A stretch of 7,937 nt of DNA from the NCBI GenBank assembly GCA_014802705.1, contig JAAVBR010000073.1:1-7937 (forward strand), given 5' to 3'. This document shows positions 1 to 6,204 of this stretch, piece after piece. How positions within the stretch are numbered: the first letter of the stretch is position 1; each line of letters starts with the position of its first letter. This DNA is from a bacterium. Lineage in GTDB: Bacteria; Pseudomonadota; Alphaproteobacteria; Rs-D84. The notes under the pieces were generated by a model. The model was not told where the DNA came from, ran no database searches, and worked only from the letters and a program-made list of their open reading frames with translations. Both the position numbers and the translations under genes were made by a program.

Positions 1-1
1 G

Positions 2-1240
2 GCCGAAATGTTCAATTTGGATTTCCTGTCCAACAATTCGTCATCCAATTCCATGACCAACCTGCGCGGGACCGAATTGTTTAATGCCGCCAAAAAGCGC
101 TGTAACAGTATTTTGACCCAGTGCAAAAATGTGGGCGCCACATCGGATCAAATCACGGCGAATTATGAATTGGCCATCGACAAAGATTGCATCGCGTATG
201 AACAGGGTCTGTCCAAGATGAACGACAATTTAAAATCCAACGTGCGCAGTGCGAATTTAATGCTGCAAAAGGCGCGTTTGGCCGTTCAGACGAACAAGAA
301 CCAATACGACGCCAAGGGATGTATTGCGGCGCTGGAAACCTGTATGACCGATGACATGGTCTGTGGCGACGATTACGCCAAGTGTTTGGATCCGACCAAG
401 AAGTATATCGATGAAAATGGCGAAGTGGTTCTGGGCCAGAACATCGGGTCGATTATCGACTTTACATCAGACTATGAAAATTCCAAGATCAACAGTGACT
501 TTGTCAAATCGTCCATAAACGCCGCAACCAATACAACAGATGGCAAGGGGATTGTCCGTTATCTGATGGAAAAAATTGGCACCGGGGACAAGGTAACTGA
601 TGGCGGCCTGTGCCGGGCGGTGTTGGACAAGTGTCAGCGTTACACATACGACAGCAACAATACGTCCAAATATAATCCCTATAACGATGTGGTCGTCAAT
701 TATATTCAGCGGGCGATGGTCAATATCCGCGCCGCGCAAAGCCAGATTATTTCCGATTATGCGTCCAGTTGTATGACGGATATCGCCACCTGTTATAATC
801 AGCAGATGAGCCAAGTCAACGCCTGGTCTTCGTCGGCCAGCGTGGCCAGCATTTATCGCGTGATGCAGGGCGCGTGCTATAACGTGGCGTTGACCTGTGC
901 GTACGCGGTGTTCCATGATACCAAGCCGTGTGAAAAGGATGAAGATGGCAAAGAGCTGACGGATGCGGAACAAAAAGCATGTCTGTTGAAAAATGTGTCG
1001 GAAATGTTCTATCAGAACATGCTGTGCCCGTCTAATTCGGTGTGGGACACCAAGGGAGGCACGATTGGGACCAGGGGCTGCAGAGCAACATTGACAACGG
1101 CTTGTTTTATCAACGATCATTGCAAATGTGCGGCCGGGTATGTGATTCAAAATGGGGGCTGTTACCCTGCGTGCGATACGGGCAAATCCTACGCCACCGA
1201 AACCGCCACGACATGCACCGACACGACAGAGTCAAAATAA
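2..1240 (+). CDS. Cysteine-rich exported-type hypothetical protein (3' part)
   Basis: The frame is open to the left edge. The first ATG (position 8) has no ribosome site in the visible bases and no signal peptide follows it, so this is probably the C-terminal part of a longer protein; at least 410 residues are visible. Numbering from that ATG, about 23 cysteines are spread through the chain, many in loosely repeated 'C-x(8-12)-C' settings in helical, Asn/Ser/Ala-rich sequence. This suggests a disulfide-bonded protein outside the cytoplasm. Near the C-terminus (about residues 365-390) the pattern C-K-C-A-A-G-Y followed by C-Y-P-A-C looks EGF-like. No membrane segment or catalytic motif is visible. 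I do not recognise the family; its style resembles large cysteine-rich envelope proteins of host-associated alphaproteobacteria (inference). A terminator follows the stop codon directly. Confidence 0.8.
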   Translation, partial: AEMFNLDFLSNNSSSNSMTNLRGTELFNAAKKRCNSILTQCKNVGATSDQITANYELAIDKDCIAYEQGLSKMNDNLKSNVRSANLMLQKARLAVQTNKNQYDAKGCIAALETCMTDDMVCGDDYAKCLDPTKKYIDENGEVVLGQNIGSIIDFTSDYENSKINSDFVKSSINAATNTTDGKGIVRYLMEKIGTGDKVTDGGLCRAVLDKCQRYTYDSNNTSKYNPYNDVVVNYIQRAMVNIRAAQSQIISDYASSCMTDIATCYNQQMSQVNAWSSSASVASIYRVMQGACYNVALTCAYAVFHDTKPCEKDEDGKELTDAEQKACLLKNVSEMFYQNMLCPSNSVWDTKGGTIGTRGCRATLTTACFINDHCKCAAGYVIQNGGCYPACDTGKSYATETATTCTDTTESK

Positions 1241-1244
1241 AAAA

Positions 1245-1270
1245 ATCCCCGGCCGTTCCGGGGGTTATTT
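1245..1270. terminator. Shared intrinsic terminator between convergent genes
   Basis: The stem CCCCGG (1247-1252) pairs with CCGGGG (1259-1264) around a loop of about 6 bases. An A-run lies on the left and TTATTTTT on the right, so it can act on both strands. It starts 6 bases after the stop codon of the cysteine-rich gene and ends exactly where the minus-strand dnaQ stop codon begins. Confidence 0.75.
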
Positions 1271-1948
1271 TTATCCGCCGATTTTTTCCATAAAGGCGCG
1301 GTGGGCGTCCACCTCGGCCGCGGGGGCGGGGAATGTGCGATGCGGAAAATCCGCCCCGATTTTGGGGTGCGCCAAAAAGGCCGCGTGTTGCTTTTCAATA
1401 ATTTCGTGAATATCGGGCGCCGGCGCCGTGTTTTCCAATTCCAAATAAACCTTGGCCAGGATTTCAGAGTCGATCAACGCCCCGTGCGCATCGGCACGCG
1501 CCGTCAATGAAATCCCATACCATTTGGCCAGCGCATCCAACGTATATGTTTTCGGCCCAAAGACGCGATTGCGCGCGATGATCAGGGTATCTTGCTGTTG
1601 CGAACGCGGAATCGGGGGCAGGCGCAGATTCGCCAATTCATGATTGATAAACGGAAAGTCAAAGTCCAACCCGTTGTGTGCAATCACCGGGTCCGATCCG
1701 ATAAATTCCAAGAACTTGGGTGCGATGACGGAAAACTTGGGTTTGTCTTCCAAAAAGGCATTGGAAATTTTATGCACCATGTATGTTTCCGGGGGGATAA
1801 TTTTACCCTCGGGATTGATATATTCATGGAACGTCCGGTCGGTGATTTTGCCGTCCACCACCTCGACTGCGCCAATTTCAATCACGCGGTCGCCGCGGGT
1901 GTATTCAAATCCGGTTGTTTCAATGTCAAAGCAAACCACACGCGCCAT
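1271..1948 (-). CDS. dnaQ: DNA polymerase III epsilon subunit (3'-5' proofreading exonuclease)
   Basis: A 225-residue protein of the DnaQ/DEDDh exonuclease family, which removes misincorporated nucleotides as part of the polymerase III core. All three exonuclease motifs are visible. Exo I is FDIETTG with D8 and E10 as metal ligands. Exo II is HNGLDFDFPF (91-100) with D97 as the likely ligand. Exo III-epsilon is HGALIDSEILAKVYLEL (155-171) with H155 and D160. The length is close to the 243 residues of E. coli epsilon, and residues 180-225 form a short tail where the polymerase-binding segment would lie. The ATG is preceded by AAAAGG with 7 bases spacing. The gene is divergent from uvrD and ends in the terminator shared with its convergent neighbour. 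Another DEDDh exonuclease is possible, but the Exo III spacing and the HGALxD...VYLEL string favour DnaQ. Confidence 0.93.
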   Translation of the reverse strand: MARVVCFDIETTGFEYTRGDRVIEIGAVEVVDGKITDRTFHEYINPEGKIIPPETYMVHKISNAFLEDKPKFSVIAPKFLEFIGSDPVIAHNGLDFDFPFINHELANLRLPPIPRSQQQDTLIIARNRVFGPKTYTLDALAKWYGISLTARADAHGALIDSEILAKVYLELENTAPAPDIHEIIEKQHAAFLAHPKIGADFPHRTFPAPAAEVDAHRAFMEKIGG

Positions 1949-1959
1949 AAAATAACCTT

Positions 1960-1988
1960 TTGCTATAATGATCGGGTCGTATTATAAT
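1960..1988 (+). promoter_or_regulatory. Promoter(s) for uvrD
   Basis: Two perfect plus-strand TATAAT boxes lie just before uvrD. The first (1964-1969) is preceded by TGC, making an extended -10. The second (1983-1988) has a partial -35, TTGCTA (1960-1965), at 17 bases spacing. Transcripts from the second would start near 1995, leaving only about 9 bases before the ATG at 2004, so they would be almost leaderless. Transcripts from the first would start near 1976. Confidence 0.5.
1981..1986 (-). promoter_or_regulatory. -10 box for dnaQ
   Basis: TATAAT reads on the minus strand, 32 bases upstream of the dnaQ ATG, which allows a leader of about 25 bases containing the AAAAGG ribosome site (1953-1958). 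No good -35 is visible. The box shares the palindrome ATTATAAT (1981-1988) with a plus-strand -10 box, so transcription of dnaQ and uvrD may compete here. Confidence 0.45.
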
Positions 1989-2003
1989 CGGTTCGTGAAT
2001 TTA

Positions 2004-4097
2004 ATGCTAGAAAATCTTAATCCTGAACAATTGGCCGCCGTTACGACGACCGATGGGCCGTTGCTGGTCCTGTCGGGGGCGGGCACGGGCAAGACGCGGG
2101 TTTTGACCACGCGCATTGCGTATATTTTGTCGCAAAATTTGTGCGCCCCGTGGCAGATTATGGCCTTGACCTTTACCAATCGGGCGGCCAATGAAATGAA
2201 AACGCGCCTGGGCCAAATGTTGGGGGATGGCGGCGCGTCATCAGATATTTGGTGCGGGACGTTTCATTCGATCTGTCTGCGGATTTTGCGGTATAATGCG
2301 GCGGCGGCCGGCCTGCGGCGGGATTTCTTGATTTATGGCGAAGATGATCAAAAGGCGATCCTGAAAACCATCTTTGCCGAAATGGGCCTGGACGCCAAGG
2401 AATATAATCCGGGCGACTGGGTGGAAAAGATTTCCGCCGTCAAGGATCGGGGCTGCGGCGCCCCGGCGCCAGTGGGACGCATGGCGGATATTTTGGACGC
2501 GTATAACGCGCGCCTGGCGACATTAAACGCGATTGACTTTGGGGATATTATCCTAAAAACATTGGATCTGTTTGCGGACAATCCCGATATCTTGGCGCGG
2601 TATCAACGTCAATTTGCCTATATCCTGGTCGATGAATTCCAAGACACCAACAATGCCCAGATGCAGTTTTTGACGATGTTGACGCCATCGGGCGGTGCGC
2701 AAAATATTTGCTGTGTCGGCGATGATGATCAATCGATTTATTCATGGCGCGGGGCCGAAATCAAACATATTTTGAATTTTGATAAAACGTACCCGGGCGC
2801 CCAAATCATTCGCCTGGAAACCAATTATCGCAGCACGGCGACCATCCTGGGGGCGGCCAATTCCCTGATCCGGCATAATTCGGGCCGATTGGGCAAAGAT
2901 CTGCATGCGGCGGACGCGGCGGACGTGGGTGATGCGGTCTATGTGTTGACCCTACCCACCGACTGGGACGAGGCCCGATGCACCGCCGACACCATTATGC
3001 GCCATGCCGACGGGCGGTTTGATGATTTTGCGGTCTTGATCCGCGCCGGGTCGTTATCGCGCCTGTTCGAAGAAGAATTTACCACCCGCGGTATTCCCTA
3101 TCGCCTGGTGGGGGCGACCAAGTTCTATGACCGGATGGAAATCCGCGATGCGGTGGCGTATCTGCGCCTGTTGGTGCATCCCTTTGACGACCTGTCGTTT
3201 TTGCGGGTGATTGCCAAGCCCCGGCGGGGATTTGGCCCGGGGGCCATTACCAAATTGCGCGGGGTGGGGGGCGTGTCGTTGATGGATGCGTTGCGGGCGG
3301 CGCCCCTGTCACCGAAATTGCGCGCGGCGGCGGATGCGTTTTTATCGGCGTTTGATATCGATTGGGGGGGGATGGCCCCCCGGGACGTGGCGACGCGTTT
3401 GCTGAACGACGTGGGGTACATCGATATGTGGCGCACGGCCAAGGATGCGGATGCGCCCGAACGGCTGGAAAACATTCGCGATTTGATCGAAAACGTGATT
3501 GCGAAATATGACACGTTGCCGGATTTCCTGGAACATGCGGCCTTGATGATGACGGACGATGACGCGGAACGGGATGCGTCCGCCAACGCGGTTTCCATTA
3601 TGACCATTCACGCGGCCAAGGGTTTGGAATTTAACACGGTTTTCCTGCCCGCCTGGGAAGAGGGGATATTCCCCAACGACATGGCGATATCCGGCGGCGG
3701 ACTGGAAGAGGAACGGCGCCTGGCCTATGTGGCGATCACGCGCGCGCGGCGCCGGGCGATCATCAGCAATGCGATGTCGCGCATGGTCTTTGGCGAACGC
3801 AAATATAACGCCCCCAGTTCGTTTATCAACGAAATGGATCCGGTCTTTTTGTCGTTCCAGGGTGTGGGCGCGGGGGCGTCTTTGCGCACGACGGCAACCC
3901 GTGGCGTCGCGCGGGCATACGGCAATGCGCCGCGACCGCGGACCCCATCGGTCACCACCATGGTCGGCAAATTGGTGCGGCACAATGACCTGGGGCGCGG
4001 TGTGGTGATCGAAGAAAACGGCGACATTTTAACCATCGCGTTCCGCGACCGCGGCATCAAAAAGGTCGCCCGCCAGTTTATAGAGCAGGAGGCTTAA
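2004..4097 (+). CDS. uvrD: UvrD/PcrA-type 3'-5' DNA helicase
   Basis: A 697-residue superfamily 1A helicase of nucleotide excision and mismatch repair, which uses ATP to unwind DNA 3' to 5'. Visible motifs in order: Q motif NPEQ (6-9); Walker A GAGTGKT (25-31, K30); motif Ia ALTFTNRAANEM; GTFHSICLRILR (85-96); Walker B VDEFQDTN (209-216, D210/E211); motif III VGDDDQSIYSWRG (238-250); motif IV LETNYRST with R276; motif V TIHAAKGLEFNTVF; motif VI EERRLAYVAITRAR. The C-terminus has the UvrD/PcrA-type small domain: GKLVRHNDLGRGVV through IKKVARQF. I chose the ATG at 2004 because the family begins near 'LENLNPEQ'. The in-frame ATG at 1968 overlaps a -10 box and cannot be transcribed from it; GTG at 1995 is an alternative. 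There is no Shine-Dalgarno at 2004. The next gene starts 10 bases after the stop. PcrA versus UvrD naming is only convention here. Confidence 0.95.
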   Translation: MLENLNPEQLAAVTTTDGPLLVLSGAGTGKTRVLTTRIAYILSQNLCAPWQIMALTFTNRAANEMKTRLGQMLGDGGASSDIWCGTFHSICLRILRYNAAAAGLRRDFLIYGEDDQKAILKTIFAEMGLDAKEYNPGDWVEKISAVKDRGCGAPAPVGRMADILDAYNARLATLNAIDFGDIILKTLDLFADNPDILARYQRQFAYILVDEFQDTNNAQMQFLTMLTPSGGAQNICCVGDDDQSIYSWRGAEIKHILNFDKTYPGAQIIRLETNYRSTATILGAANSLIRHNSGRLGKDLHAADAADVGDAVYVLTLPTDWDEARCTADTIMRHADGRFDDFAVLIRAGSLSRLFEEEFTTRGIPYRLVGATKFYDRMEIRDAVAYLRLLVHPFDDLSFLRVIAKPRRGFGPGAITKLRGVGGVSLMDALRAAPLSPKLRAAADAFLSAFDIDWGGMAPRDVATRLLNDVGYIDMWRTAKDADAPERLENIRDLIENVIAKYDTLPDFLEHAALMMTDDDAERDASANAVSIMTIHAAKGLEFNTVFLPAWEEGIFPNDMAISGGGLEEERRLAYVAITRARRRAIISNAMSRMVFGERKYNAPSSFINEMDPVFLSFQGVGAGASLRTTATRGVARAYGNAPRPRTPSVTTMVGKLVRHNDLGRGVVIEENGDILTIAFRDRGIKKVARQFIEQEA

Positions 4098-4107
4098 AAA
4101 AACACCC

Positions 4108-4710
4108 ATGACGCTGACCGTTCGATTATTGGATATCCCGTATGAATCCCTGGGGCGGGGGCGCGACGGATCGTATGACAAAAACGCGCCCCGGGTGCGT
4201 GGGACGTCCAAATTCCTGAATATCATGGATCGGATTGTGATTGTGGCCGATGTGAATGGGGTGCGTGTGCCGTTTTACCTGTCCACCGGCGCGGGTGGCA
4301 AACAGAACGTGCCCGCCGGGAAATGGTATCCCTTTTTCGGGATTGGTCCCGATTGGTGGATGAATAAATTGCACGACGCAGACATTGCCGCGTATTACCA
4401 CAGTGATGTGTTGAAAAAGATTTGTCAGCAATTGGACATCAAACTGGGCGATATTCGGGACCGCGCGGCGGATTATCCGACAACATCGCTGGCATCCACG
4501 CAGACGCGGGATTTTATCAATGCCGGCTTTGATCGGGTGACGGAAAATGAAACCCCGGGCGCCCCCGCCATCGTCGCCCAAAATGTGTCGGCGATACGCG
4601 CGGCGTTGGACCGGGCGGCGCCCCAAAATGCGTGGCAACGCCGGGCTGCCCGTGTGCCGACCGGCCCCCAGGCCCCCTGGACCCCGGATGCGGGCCATTC
4701 CCGCGATTAA
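4108..4710 (+). CDS. Hypothetical protein co-transcribed with uvrD
   Basis: A 200-residue protein that I do not recognise. No signal peptide or membrane segment is visible, so it is probably cytoplasmic. Residues 1-145 look folded. They contain a beta-rich part (about 42-58, IVIVADVNGVRVPFYL), then a glycine- and aromatic-rich stretch (59-86: STGAGGK, PAGKWYPFFGIG, PDWWMNK), then a helix around 98-112. Residues 147-200 are Pro/Ala/Arg-rich and likely disordered. The gene begins 10 bases after the uvrD stop with no promoter or terminator between, so it is likely in the same operon. A strong AGGAGG lies at 4087-4092 inside the end of uvrD, but its 15-base spacing to the ATG is long, so translation may be coupled to uvrD. 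A terminator follows 4 bases after the stop. The operon link to repair is context only; no enzymatic motif supports a function. Confidence 0.82.
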   Translation: MTLTVRLLDIPYESLGRGRDGSYDKNAPRVRGTSKFLNIMDRIVIVADVNGVRVPFYLSTGAGGKQNVPAGKWYPFFGIGPDWWMNKLHDADIAAYYHSDVLKKICQQLDIKLGDIRDRAADYPTTSLASTQTRDFINAGFDRVTENETPGAPAIVAQNVSAIRAALDRAAPQNAWQRRAARVPTGPQAPWTPDAGHSRD

Positions 4711-4714
4711 ACGG

Positions 4715-4737
4715 GCGCCCCGCATGGGGCGCTTTTT
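4715..4737. terminator. Intrinsic terminator between convergent genes
   Basis: A perfect 7-bp stem GCGCCCC (4715-4721) / GGGGCGC (4726-4732), with loop GCAT, is followed by TTTTT (4733-4737). It is a strong plus-strand terminator. The minus-strand gene's stop codon (TTA at 4736-4738) begins inside the T-run. There is no good T-run on the minus side, so termination in that direction is less certain. Confidence 0.85.
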
Positions 4738-5587
4738 ATCGGCCGGTCCGTTTGTCCCGGGGCCGGGCATGAATCAATTTATCCATGGCGCGGCGCAATC
4801 TTGGTTTGATGCAGTCATAAATGTCTATGGGGTGTCCATGCACCATAAATGTGCGCATACGGCGCCATGCCGCGGCCGTGTCGGATGTGCCGGTTTGGAT
4901 AAAGTTCGGTTCGGGATCGCTTTCAAACCACAGCCATTCTTTCTGGTATCCCTGGGGGCCACGCAAATTTTTGTATAAATTGTACAGCGCGTTATCCAGG
5001 GCACTTTCCAGGGTGCGACAGGCAATTTTCTGATCAAATGTCGGCCCCAGGGGATAATCCACATGGATGGATGTGACGGGACCCGATATTTCCGGCATAT
5101 TGGCCATGGCGGCCAACCATTCGGCCGTACGGGCCATCAATTCATCCAGCGCCCATGTTTTATAGGATTGATTCGCATTGTACATCCAAATACAGCGTTG
5201 GTTATAGGCATGGCGAACCTCGTGATAGACGGATAGGGCGCCATTGATATTTATCTGTTTCAGGATATAGGTCCCTTCGGGATATTTGGGATCCAGGGGC
5301 ACGTATTCAAACAAATGCACAGTATTGGAATACGGTATCCAGAAACCATAATCTTGGGACGTGAAATGCCGCAGGCGTAATTTGGATACATCACAATAAA
5401 CCCGATGCCGGGTAATCCGTGTTGTTTGGTGATCAACCAATTCATGCTGCACCGCGCGATAGGTATCATCGTCGCATTCGGGGTCAGCCGGAACCCCGGA
5501 ATCGATATAAAAGGTTCCGTTCTGGTAACGCAAGGTGCCCAGCGTATCGCAATCATTATCCGGTAAAGAGATGTTATCTTTCGTCAT
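4736..5587 (-). CDS. Putative HExxH metallopeptidase-like protein
   Basis: A 283-residue protein with a clear zincin motif, YHEVRHAYNQ (121-130). H122 and H126 would be metal ligands and E123 the catalytic base. The string ALDELMARTAEWLAA (146-160) lies 20-30 residues downstream and offers E149 or E156 as third ligand, as in gluzincin-like folds. No signal peptide or membrane segment is visible, so it may act in the cytoplasm or be exported by another route. An N-terminal HELVDH (48-53) does not have HExxH spacing. The rest is rich in Tyr, Trp and charged residues and matches no family I can name. The ATG at 5587 has no Shine-Dalgarno and sits about 7 bases after a -10 box, so the mRNA is probably leaderless. 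The substrate is unknown. It could be an inactive zincin or a self-contained peptidase; the motif alone does not settle it. Confidence 0.8.
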   Translation of the reverse strand: MTKDNISLPDNDCDTLGTLRYQNGTFYIDSGVPADPECDDDTYRAVQHELVDHQTTRITRHRVYCDVSKLRLRHFTSQDYGFWIPYSNTVHLFEYVPLDPKYPEGTYILKQININGALSVYHEVRHAYNQRCIWMYNANQSYKTWALDELMARTAEWLAAMANMPEISGPVTSIHVDYPLGPTFDQKIACRTLESALDNALYNLYKNLRGPQGYQKEWLWFESDPEPNFIQTGTSDTAAAWRRMRTFMVHGHPIDIYDCIKPRLRRAMDKLIHARPRDKRTGR

Positions 5588-5593
5588 ACCGGG

Positions 5594-5621
5594 ATTATTT
5601 CACAATACTATGTTTTGTCAA
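5594..5621 (-). promoter_or_regulatory. Promoter giving a leaderless transcript of the metallopeptidase gene
   Basis: On the minus strand a perfect -35 TTGACA (5616-5621) is followed after 16 bases by AATAAT (5594-5599), which matches 5 of 6 bases of the -10 consensus. The expected start, 7 bases beyond the -10, is base 5587, which is the A of the ATG start codon. There is no ribosome-binding site. Confidence 0.65.
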
Positions 5622-5778
5622 ATATTTTTCGTGGGGGGCCAGTCAGATTCATGACGTATCTGGGCTAAGGGGGCATGGCGATTTCTTTGAGGTTGACCCA
5701 ATACGAGGGACGATTTCAGCGCGCGTGACGTATGGTATCGGGGGCAAACCCACCCAAATATTATCACCCATACCCCTG
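5622..5778. other. Non-coding stretch with hairpins and a degenerate direct repeat
   Basis: I see no convincing gene. A hairpin lies at 5638-5665 (CAGAT/ATCTG, extended by GCC/GGC), and GTATGG (5730-5735) can pair with CCATAC (5768-5773). The pair TGACGTAT ... GGGGGCA occurs twice (5652-5675 with a 9-base gap, 5726-5746 with a 6-base gap), and CGATTTC also occurs twice (5679-5685, 5711-5717). The stretch lies just downstream of the predicted RNA on the minus strand. It may be its read-through tail, an untranslated region or a decayed element. Confidence 0.4.
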
Positions 5779-5811
5779 AAAAAATGAAAGCCACCTGAAA
5801 ATCAAAGTGGC
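5779..5811 (-). terminator. Terminator-like hairpin ending the structured RNA
   Basis: On the minus strand GCCAC (5811-5807) pairs with GTGGC (5794-5790), with an inner TGA/TCA pairing, followed by TTTCA and then TTTTTT (5784-5779). The T-run is offset by five bases from the stem, so termination may be partial and some transcripts may run towards the metallopeptidase gene. Confidence 0.5.
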
Positions 5812-6013
5812 CGGGATGTTCGAAAATCATGCAGTACAGCTGACTCTGTTGGTCTTTCGGTTGCCCGTGTTTTATAACCAACAGCATCCCGACCATTTTC
5901 GGGAAACGCGGTGCAGAAAATACACCATCTTTAATCTAACGACGCATTTTACTGCACCGGTACTGCATAGGGTTCCGACACCCCAGTATGAACATATATC
6001 GCTATATGTCCAT
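5779..6013 (-). ncRNA. Predicted structured non-coding RNA of unknown family
   Basis: A strong minus-strand promoter predicts a start at base 6013, and almost every following segment folds. H1 is a 9-bp hairpin, GGACATATA/TATATGTTC, with GNRA loop GCGA (6011-5990), two bases after the start. H2 is a small GGGT/ACCC hairpin (5983-5970). P is a long-range 9-bp helix, ATGCAGTAC (5968-5960) with GTACTGCAT (5837-5829), enclosing three hairpins. H3 has 8 + 5 bp with one bulged base (5959-5909, CGGTGCAG/CTGCACCG then AAAAT/ATTTT). H4 is TCCCGA/TCGGGA (5904-5887). H5 is CTGTTGGT/ACCAACAG (5884-5846) with an inner CGG-GCAA-CCG, a second GNRA-type loop. A terminator-like hairpin ends the unit. GNRA loops occur only when read on the minus strand, agreeing with the promoter. 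I see no match to tmRNA, RNase P, SRP, 6S or common riboswitches. A minus-strand open frame crosses it but looks accidental. Confidence 0.65.
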
Positions 6014-6019
6014 AGGAGT

Positions 6020-6047
6020 ATTATACCATCATTTGAATAGAAATCAA
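6020..6047 (-). promoter_or_regulatory. Promoter of the structured RNA
   Basis: On the minus strand TTGATT (6042-6047) is followed after 16 bases by a perfect TATAAT (6020-6025), preceded by TGG as an extended -10. The predicted first base is A at 6013. A short inverted repeat AACCT/AGGTT (6046-6062) overlaps the upstream edge of the -35 and could be a regulator site. Confidence 0.65.
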
Positions 6048-6073
6048 CCTGCGAAAGAGGTTTCTTTGGGAAA

Positions 6074-6099
6074 TGGACCCCGGCCTGCGCCGGGGTGAC
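6074..6099 (+). repeat. REP-like palindrome, copy 1
   Basis: A 26-base element: TGGA, stem CCCCGGC, loop CTGC, stem GCCGGGG, then TGAC. This is the class of palindrome whose translation gives spurious 'VTPAQAGVH'-type peptides, as the minus strand does here. Same orientation as copy 2. Confidence 0.85.
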
Positions 6100-6146
6100 G
6101 AAAGGGGGAAAGTGTCCCCACATGAACAGGAATAGAGAAAATACTA

Positions 6147-6172
6147 TGGACCCCGACCTTCGTCGGGGTGAC
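6147..6172 (+). repeat. REP-like palindrome, copy 2
   Basis: A 26-base element with the same borders (TGGA ... TGAC), stem CCCCGAC/GTCGGGG and loop CTTC. Compared with copy 1, a G-C pair in the stem has become A-T on both sides, so pairing is kept. It forms the left arm of the inverted pair with copy 3. Confidence 0.85.
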
Positions 6173-6204
6173 GGGGCGTTTTTAAGAATATAAAACTTAA
6201 GAAC

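Noticed and set aside
467..1150. 227-codon open frame antisense to the cysteine-rich gene
   Set aside because: It is rich in His, Arg and Ile as expected for a reverse-strand shadow. The plus-strand frame has a natural stop followed by a terminator.
1968..2003. Twelve extra N-terminal codons for uvrD
   Set aside because: The ATG at 1968 forms the last bases of an extended -10 box, and the added residues are not part of the conserved start of the family.
3342..3983. 213-codon open frame antisense to uvrD
   Set aside because: It is a composition shadow of a G+C-rich gene whose helicase motifs are intact on the other strand.
4126..4770. 214-codon open frame antisense to the gene after uvrD
   Set aside because: It runs through the terminator hairpin at 4715-4737 and into the neighbouring gene, is Arg/Pro/Gly-rich, and has no ribosome site.
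5618..5896. 92-codon open frame on the minus strand
   Set aside because: It lies across hairpins H4 and H5, the long helix and the terminator-like end of the predicted RNA, has no ribosome site, and its predicted protein has no recognisable domain. I treat it as accidental.
5872..6123. 83-codon open frame on the minus strand
   Set aside because: Its start runs through a REP-like palindrome, giving the 'FVTPAQAGVH' peptide known as a spurious translation, and the rest overlaps the RNA promoter and 5' hairpins.
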